Source: an uncultured Sinobacteraceae bacterium (GTDB taxonomy: Bacteria; Pseudomonadota; Gammaproteobacteria; Steroidobacterales; Steroidobacteraceae). Taken from it: a stretch of DNA of 45,579 bases. The stretch covers positions 1 to 45,579 of the forward strand of contig CALEKY010000096.1 in assembly GCA_937902995.1 (NCBI GenBank), given 5' to 3'. The notes below the pieces were generated by a model. It saw only the letters and a list, made by a program, of their open reading frames with translations, had not been told where the DNA came from and ran no database searches. Position numbers and translations under genes: made by a program. Shown piece by piece: positions 41,777 to 45,579 of this stretch; position 1 is the first letter of the stretch, and each line of letters starts with the position of its first letter.

Positions 41777-43111
41777 GTGCAGGGTTCGTTATGGCATCGC
41801 TGTCTCGCCCAACTGGAAGCCGAGCTGCCGGAGCAGCAATTCAACACATGGATTCGTCCTCTGCAGGCGGTCGAAGACGGGCAGGTGCTGCGCTTGCTCG
41901 CCCCGAACCGTTTCGTCGTCGATTGGGTTAACGAAAACGTCGTGCATCGGATTTCCGAGCTCGTCGACTCCGTCGGCGCGCCGGTGCCGCAAATCGTCCT
42001 GGAAGTCGGTTCGCGCTCGGGCAGCGGGGCAAGCTCTGCGGCCCATGTGGCGGCCCAGCCGAAAGCGACCCGAGAACCGCCGACCGTCGTCGGCAGCCGG
42101 CTGAATCCCGATTTCACATTTGCGAACTTCGTCGAGGGTAAGAGCAATCAGCTCGCGCGGGCTGCGGCTTTTCAGGTCGCGGAGAATCCGGGTCGCGCCT
42201 ACAACCCGCTGTTCATCTACGGCGGCGTGGGCCTGGGTAAGACCCACTTGATGCACGCCGTCGGCAACATGATTCGCTCGCGCGATCCGCACGCCCGGGT
42301 TGCTTATGTGCACTCGGAGCGGTTCGTCGGCGACATGGTGAAGGCGCTCCAGCACAACACCATCAACGATTTCAAAACGGCGTATCGCTCGCTCGATGCA
42401 TTGCTCATCGACGATATCCAGTTCTTTGCGGACAAAGGACGTTCGCAAGAAGAGTTCTTCCATACCTTCAACGCGCTGTTCGAGGGCCAGCAGCAGATCA
42501 TCCTGACCTGCGACCGGTACCCGAAGGAGGTCGACGGCCTGGAAGAGCGGCTGAAGTCGCGATTCGGTTGGGGACTCACGGTCGCGATCGAGCCGCCCGA
42601 GCTCGAGATGTGTGTGGCAATTTTGAAGAGCAAGGCCGCCGTCAGCCGGGTGGATTTGCCCGACGAAGTGGCGTTTTTCATCGCCAAACGCATTCGCTCG
42701 AATGTCCGCGAGCTCGAGGGGGCGCTCCGTCGTGTGATTGCCAATTCGCAGTTCACGGGCCGACCGATTACGCTGGATTTTGCGAAAGAAGCATTGCGTG
42801 ACCTGTTGGCGCTGCAGGACCGGTTGGTCACCATCGAGAACATTCAGAAAACGGTCGCGGAGTACTACAAAATCCGGGTTGCAGACCTGCTCTCGAAGCG
42901 CAGAAGCCGGTCCATTGCGCGGCCGCGTCAGATCGCAATGGCACTGGCGAAAGAGCTCACGAGCCACAGTCTCCCCGAGATCGGCGATGCGTTCGGCGGT
43001 CGCGACCACACGACGGTGCTGCATGCCTGCCGCGTGATCAAGGAACTGCGTGAGACTCACACACGCACGAACGAGGACTATTCAAACCTGTTGAGAACCC
43101 TGGCTGGATAG
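41777..43111 (+). CDS. dnaA: Chromosomal replication initiator protein DnaA
   Basis: A 444-residue AAA+ protein that binds DnaA boxes and opens oriC. The N-terminal domain I begins MQGSLWHRCLAQLEAELPEQQF; the linker (about 82-107) is short. Domain III has Walker A GGVGLGKTH (149-157), Walker B LLIDDIQF (209-216) and the sensor regions. Domain IV has the DNA-binding helix-turn-helix including SLPEIGDAFGGRDHTTVLHACR. The start is GTG 41777, preceded by GAGGGACGAAACC as ribosome-binding site. The gene is divergent from rpmH and precedes dnaN across the oriC candidate. Confidence 0.99.
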   Translation: MQGSLWHRCLAQLEAELPEQQFNTWIRPLQAVEDGQVLRLLAPNRFVVDWVNENVVHRISELVDSVGAPVPQIVLEVGSRSGSGASSAAHVAAQPKATREPPTVVGSRLNPDFTFANFVEGKSNQLARAAAFQVAENPGRAYNPLFIYGGVGLGKTHLMHAVGNMIRSRDPHARVAYVHSERFVGDMVKALQHNTINDFKTAYRSLDALLIDDIQFFADKGRSQEEFFHTFNALFEGQQQIILTCDRYPKEVDGLEERLKSRFGWGLTVAIEPPELEMCVAILKSKAAVSRVDLPDEVAFFIAKRIRSNVRELEGALRRVIANSQFTGRPITLDFAKEALRDLLALQDRLVTIENIQKTVAEYYKIRVADLLSKRRSRSIARPRQIAMALAKELTSHSLPEIGDAFGGRDHTTVLHACRVIKELRETHTRTNEDYSNLLRTLAG

Positions 43112-43331
43112 CTGTGGACAAGTTGTGGGGCGGCTGGGTAGGAAAGTTCTCCACAGGCCGTCAACAACGGTTCGACAGGTTCGGCGAGAGTTGTGAAGAG
43201 GCTAGCTTCGAGCGTAAGGCCCTGAAGCGGAAGAATAAAAGTGACTTTTCCACAAAGGGCCGGCCGCCTAGCAATCATCGTAATCGCTTTAAGTTTTATT
43301 CAATCTTTTATTAGTTGAGACAGGTGCAGCG
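43112..43331. other. Probable oriC between dnaA and dnaN
   Basis: This 220-base gap holds three DnaA-box-like sites: TTGTCCACA on the minus strand at 43113-43121, TTCTCCACA at 43147-43155 and TTTTCCACA at 43246-43254. A strongly AT-rich tract at about 43280-43320 (TTTAAGTTTTATTCAATC then TTTTATTAGTTGAG) could be the unwinding element. The dnaA-dnaN gap is a known oriC place in many bacteria. Imperfect boxes and the absence of a long array leave some doubt. Confidence 0.65.
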
Positions 43332-44429
43332 ATGAAGTTCAGCGCGGACCGGGAAGCAATACTTGCTCCTTTGCAGTCGGTGATCGGTGTGGTCGAGCGA
43401 CGTCAAACCATGCCGATCCTGGCGAACATTCTGATTTCCGGCCGCGGCGACCACTTGACGTTCACGGCGACCGACTTGGAGGTCGAGCTCGTTGCACGGG
43501 CTGCGGTCAACCTGCAGCAGACCGGCGATATCACGGTTCCCGGCCGCAAATTCCTGGAAATCATTCGCGCACTGCCGGAGAAGGCGTCGGTGACGGTATC
43601 GGTCGAGGGCGAACGAGCCATCGTTCGATCCGGGAAGAGCCGCTTCACGCTAACCACCTTGCCTGCCAGCGATTTCCCAATCATCGAGGACATCCGGAGC
43701 CAGCAGACGCTCCGGATCGATCAACCGACGTTGCGCCGGCTCATCGAGAAGACGCATTTCTCAATGGCGCAGCAGGACGTGCGCTACTACCTGAACGGCA
43801 TGTTGCTTGAAGTTGCGGGGAACGTGCTGCGAACTGTAGCGACTGACGGCCATCGTCTCGCATATTGCGAGACAACGATGGAGCAACCAGCTGCCGCGGC
43901 TCAACAGGTCATCGTGCCGCGAAAAGGCGTGCTCGAGTTGCAGCGTCTGATCGGCGGCGAGGGTGCCGTGGAGCTGACGATCGGTACGAATCACGTTCGC
44001 GTTCAAATCGGCGATATTCGCTTCACTTCGAAGCTAATTGACGGACGTTTCCCGGAATACGGTCGTGTGATTCCAAACGATCCGCCGAAAAAGGTGCAGG
44101 CCGATCGGGACCTTCTGCGCGCAGCCTTGCAGCGCGCAGCCATTCTTTCGAACGAAAAGTACCGCGGTATTCGGCTGGCACTGCGTTCGGGGGTCCTCGT
44201 TCTCCAAGCTCACAATCCGGAGCAGGAGGAAGCGGAGGAAGAACTCGAAGTTTCCTACGAGGGCGATGAGATCGACATCGGTTTCAACGTGAACTACCTG
44301 CTCGACGCGCTTGCGGCCGTAGACGGTTCCGAAGTCGTGATCGGGTTGACGGACCCGAACAACAGCTGCCTTTTGAGCGCGCCTGGGGTGACGACGACCA
44401 AGTACGTCGTGATGCCGATGCGGCTCTAA
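43332..44429 (+). CDS. dnaN: DNA polymerase III beta sliding clamp
   Basis: A 365-residue clamp that forms a ring dimer on DNA and gives polymerase III processivity. It begins MKFSADREAILAPLQSVIGVVERRQTMPILANILI, the typical beta-clamp start. Domain blocks include LTFTATDLEVEL, TVPGRKFLEIIRALPE, DGHRLAYCE, KLIDGRFPEYGRVIP and the closing KYVVMPMRL, the last being the conserved C-terminal clamp motif. Length matches E. coli (366). It lies four bases from recF. Confidence 0.99.
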   Translation: MKFSADREAILAPLQSVIGVVERRQTMPILANILISGRGDHLTFTATDLEVELVARAAVNLQQTGDITVPGRKFLEIIRALPEKASVTVSVEGERAIVRSGKSRFTLTTLPASDFPIIEDIRSQQTLRIDQPTLRRLIEKTHFSMAQQDVRYYLNGMLLEVAGNVLRTVATDGHRLAYCETTMEQPAAAAQQVIVPRKGVLELQRLIGGEGAVELTIGTNHVRVQIGDIRFTSKLIDGRFPEYGRVIPNDPPKKVQADRDLLRAALQRAAILSNEKYRGIRLALRSGVLVLQAHNPEQEEAEEELEVSYEGDEIDIGFNVNYLLDALAAVDGSEVVIGLTDPNNSCLLSAPGVTTTKYVVMPMRL

Positions 44430-44433
44430 GCGC

Positions 44434-45498
44434 GTGCTCCAGTCGATCCAGGTCGAGAATTTCCGTTGCATTGAACGGGCGTCGCTGGAGCTGCATCCGC
44501 GCGGCACCGGAATCGTTGGCCGTAATGCCTCGGGCAAGACCAGCTTGCTCGAGGCGATTTTCTTCTTAGGACATGGACGTTCATTTCGAACTGCGACGCG
44601 CGCGAAGCTGATTCGGCGCGGCGAAGACTTCTTTCGCGTCATCGCTCGACTCGAGGACAAAGAGCGCAGTTTGGTCGCGAGCGCCGAGCACAGTCACGGC
44701 GCAACCCAAATGCGCCTCGGTGGTCGGGGCGTCTCGGGTGTGGCCGAGATCGCCGAAATCCTCCCTATCCAAGTCATCGACCCTGGCGTGCATCGTCTGA
44801 TCGACGAGGGTTCCGCTCGCCGTCGGCGACTCCTCGATTGGGGAGTGTTCCACGTGAAACATGATTTCCTGTTCGCTTGGCGCCGATACCAGCGCGCGCT
44901 CGAGCAGCGGAACACGGCATTACGCGAAGGACTGGAGGAGCACCTCGTTAGAGTTTGGGACCAAGAGCTCCAAAGTGCGGCTCAACAGATCGACGAAGCG
45001 CGCCGCTATTACATGGGCGAGCTCAGGAACTGCTTCAGCCCCTTAGCCAGCTCACTGCTCGACGAACCGGTCACCGTGGAGTACAGACGAGGTTGGGCAG
45101 AGGAGGAGAGCCTGGATCGAGCGCTTGCGGCCGCGTGGGATCGAGATCGGCGGTACGCAACGACGACAGTGGGCCCGCATCGGGCTGACTTGATCATCAA
45201 GGTAGACGGTGTGCTTGCTCGGGACCGCGTGTCGCGAGGGCAGCAGAAGCTACTCGCGGCCGCACTCATCCTTGCCCAGATCCAAGCGACCGCCTCGAAC
45301 GTCGATGCCAGAACGTGCCTGCTACTTGACGATCCGGCTGCCGAGCTGGATGTGGATAAATTGGGGAAACTGCTCGCGGCCCTCGACCGAATTCCCGCCC
45401 AACTCATAGTTTCCGCTGTCACCGAAGCCGGCTTGGCCGGCATCGAAATCGGCCGAATGTTTCACGTGGAACAAGGCCGTTTCACGCCGGTGCTATAA
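44434..45498 (+). CDS. recF: DNA replication and repair protein RecF
   Basis: A 354-residue SMC-like ATPase that helps RecOR load RecA at gaps. It starts at GTG 44434 with MLQSIQVENFRCIERASLEL; Walker A is GRNASGKTS (29-37). The signature is VSRGQQKLLAAALILAQ, and Walker B is CLLLDDPAAELD. The end is MFHVEQGRFTPVL. Two parS sites lie within the coding sequence and encode the FHVKH and FHVEQ segments. It follows dnaN by four bases and precedes gyrB by 28 bases. Confidence 0.98.
   Translation: MLQSIQVENFRCIERASLELHPRGTGIVGRNASGKTSLLEAIFFLGHGRSFRTATRAKLIRRGEDFFRVIARLEDKERSLVASAEHSHGATQMRLGGRGVSGVAEIAEILPIQVIDPGVHRLIDEGSARRRRLLDWGVFHVKHDFLFAWRRYQRALEQRNTALREGLEEHLVRVWDQELQSAAQQIDEARRYYMGELRNCFSPLASSLLDEPVTVEYRRGWAEEESLDRALAAAWDRDRRYATTTVGPHRADLIIKVDGVLARDRVSRGQQKLLAAALILAQIQATASNVDARTCLLLDDPAAELDVDKLGKLLAALDRIPAQLIVSAVTEAGLAGIEIGRMFHVEQGRFTPVL
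44846..44861. promoter_or_regulatory. parS centromere site 1, inside recF
   Basis: The 16 bases TGTTCCACGTGAAACA match the bacterial parS consensus in every position. ParB binds this palindrome and spreads, marking the origin region for segregation and loading SMC. It sits within recF at about residue 138, encoding FHVKH. ParA and ParB genes are not in the window. Confidence 0.93.
45458..45473. promoter_or_regulatory. parS centromere site 2, near the end of recF
   Basis: The 16 bases TGTTTCACGTGGAACA are the exact reverse complement of site 1 and match the parS consensus. It lies at about residue 342 of recF, 596 bases after site 1, and encodes FHVEQ. Two sites this close favour a ParB nucleoprotein complex here. 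Confidence 0.93.
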
Positions 45499-45526
45499 TT
45501 TTGCTTCACGAAATCCAGGCAAGGTT

Positions 45527-45579
45527 ATGACAGATTCCGACGTTTACGACTCGAGCAAAATCAAGGTCTTGAAGGGTCT
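45527..45579 (+). CDS. gyrB: DNA gyrase subunit B, first codons only
   Basis: Only 17 codons lie before the window edge: MTDSDVYDSSKIKVLKG. The SSKIKVLKG block is the conserved lead of GyrB before its ATPase domain. The ATG at 45527 follows AAGG at a short distance, and the position right after recF is the standard gammaproteobacterial order. The call rests on few residues plus strong context. Confidence 0.93.
   Translation, partial: MTDSDVYDSSKIKVLKG

Overview
This is a high-GC bacterial chromosome segment around the replication origin. It has the order mnmE-yidC-yidD-rnpA-rpmH // dnaA-dnaN-recF-gyrB, with recognisable DnaA boxes and parS sites. Gene content (rpmE, hemW, rdgB, rph, yicC-gmk, cbb3 oxidase with an FNR/ANR-like site, DUF2339/DUF3999 pair) points to a gammaproteobacterium outside the enterics, perhaps near Nevskiales/Steroidobacterales or Xanthomonadales. 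That placement is inference from gene order and protein style, not from a search.

Layout. 1-5.4 kb, minus strand: start of citrate synthase (cut by the window edge), an M48 lipoprotein metalloprotease, ribosomal protein L31 with a clear terminator, a 450-base gap carrying several DnaA boxes, then hemW-rdgB-rph. 5.4-10.1 kb: a PP2C phosphatase divergent from yicC-gmk, a SIMPL-domain protein, a secreted Sel1-like protein and a small NfeD-like membrane protein. 10.4-16.5 kb: mnmG (gidA), then a DUF2339/DUF3999 envelope pair. 16.7-21.1 kb: a UvrD-family helicase and a membrane Ser/Thr kinase with an outer Calx-beta domain. 21.1-31.1 kb, minus strand: a Tad/Flp pilus operon (Flp pilin, TadG, TadE, unknown protein, second Flp-like protein, CpaB, secretin, FHA-CpaF fusion ATPase, TadB, TadC) ending in DUF192 and SH3-anchor genes. 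31.3-37.5 kb: DUF418 membrane protein, alpha/beta hydrolase, a small HExxH protein, and the ccoNOQP oxidase operon with a FixH-like small protein. 37.5-45.6 kb: a decayed oxidoreductase tail, then the classical origin cluster.

How it fits together. mnmG and mnmE make one tRNA-modifying complex and usually lie close together near oriC. Here about 25 kb of accessory genes separate them, and rsmG-parA-parB are not in the window, although two perfect parS sites lie inside recF. Most minus-strand pilus genes are translationally coupled. The pilus motor carries a phosphothreonine-binding FHA domain, and the operon converges on a transmembrane Ser/Thr kinase gene. This suggests, but does not prove, phosphorylation control of pilus assembly. 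The Tad prepilin peptidase, TadZ and TadD are not in the window.
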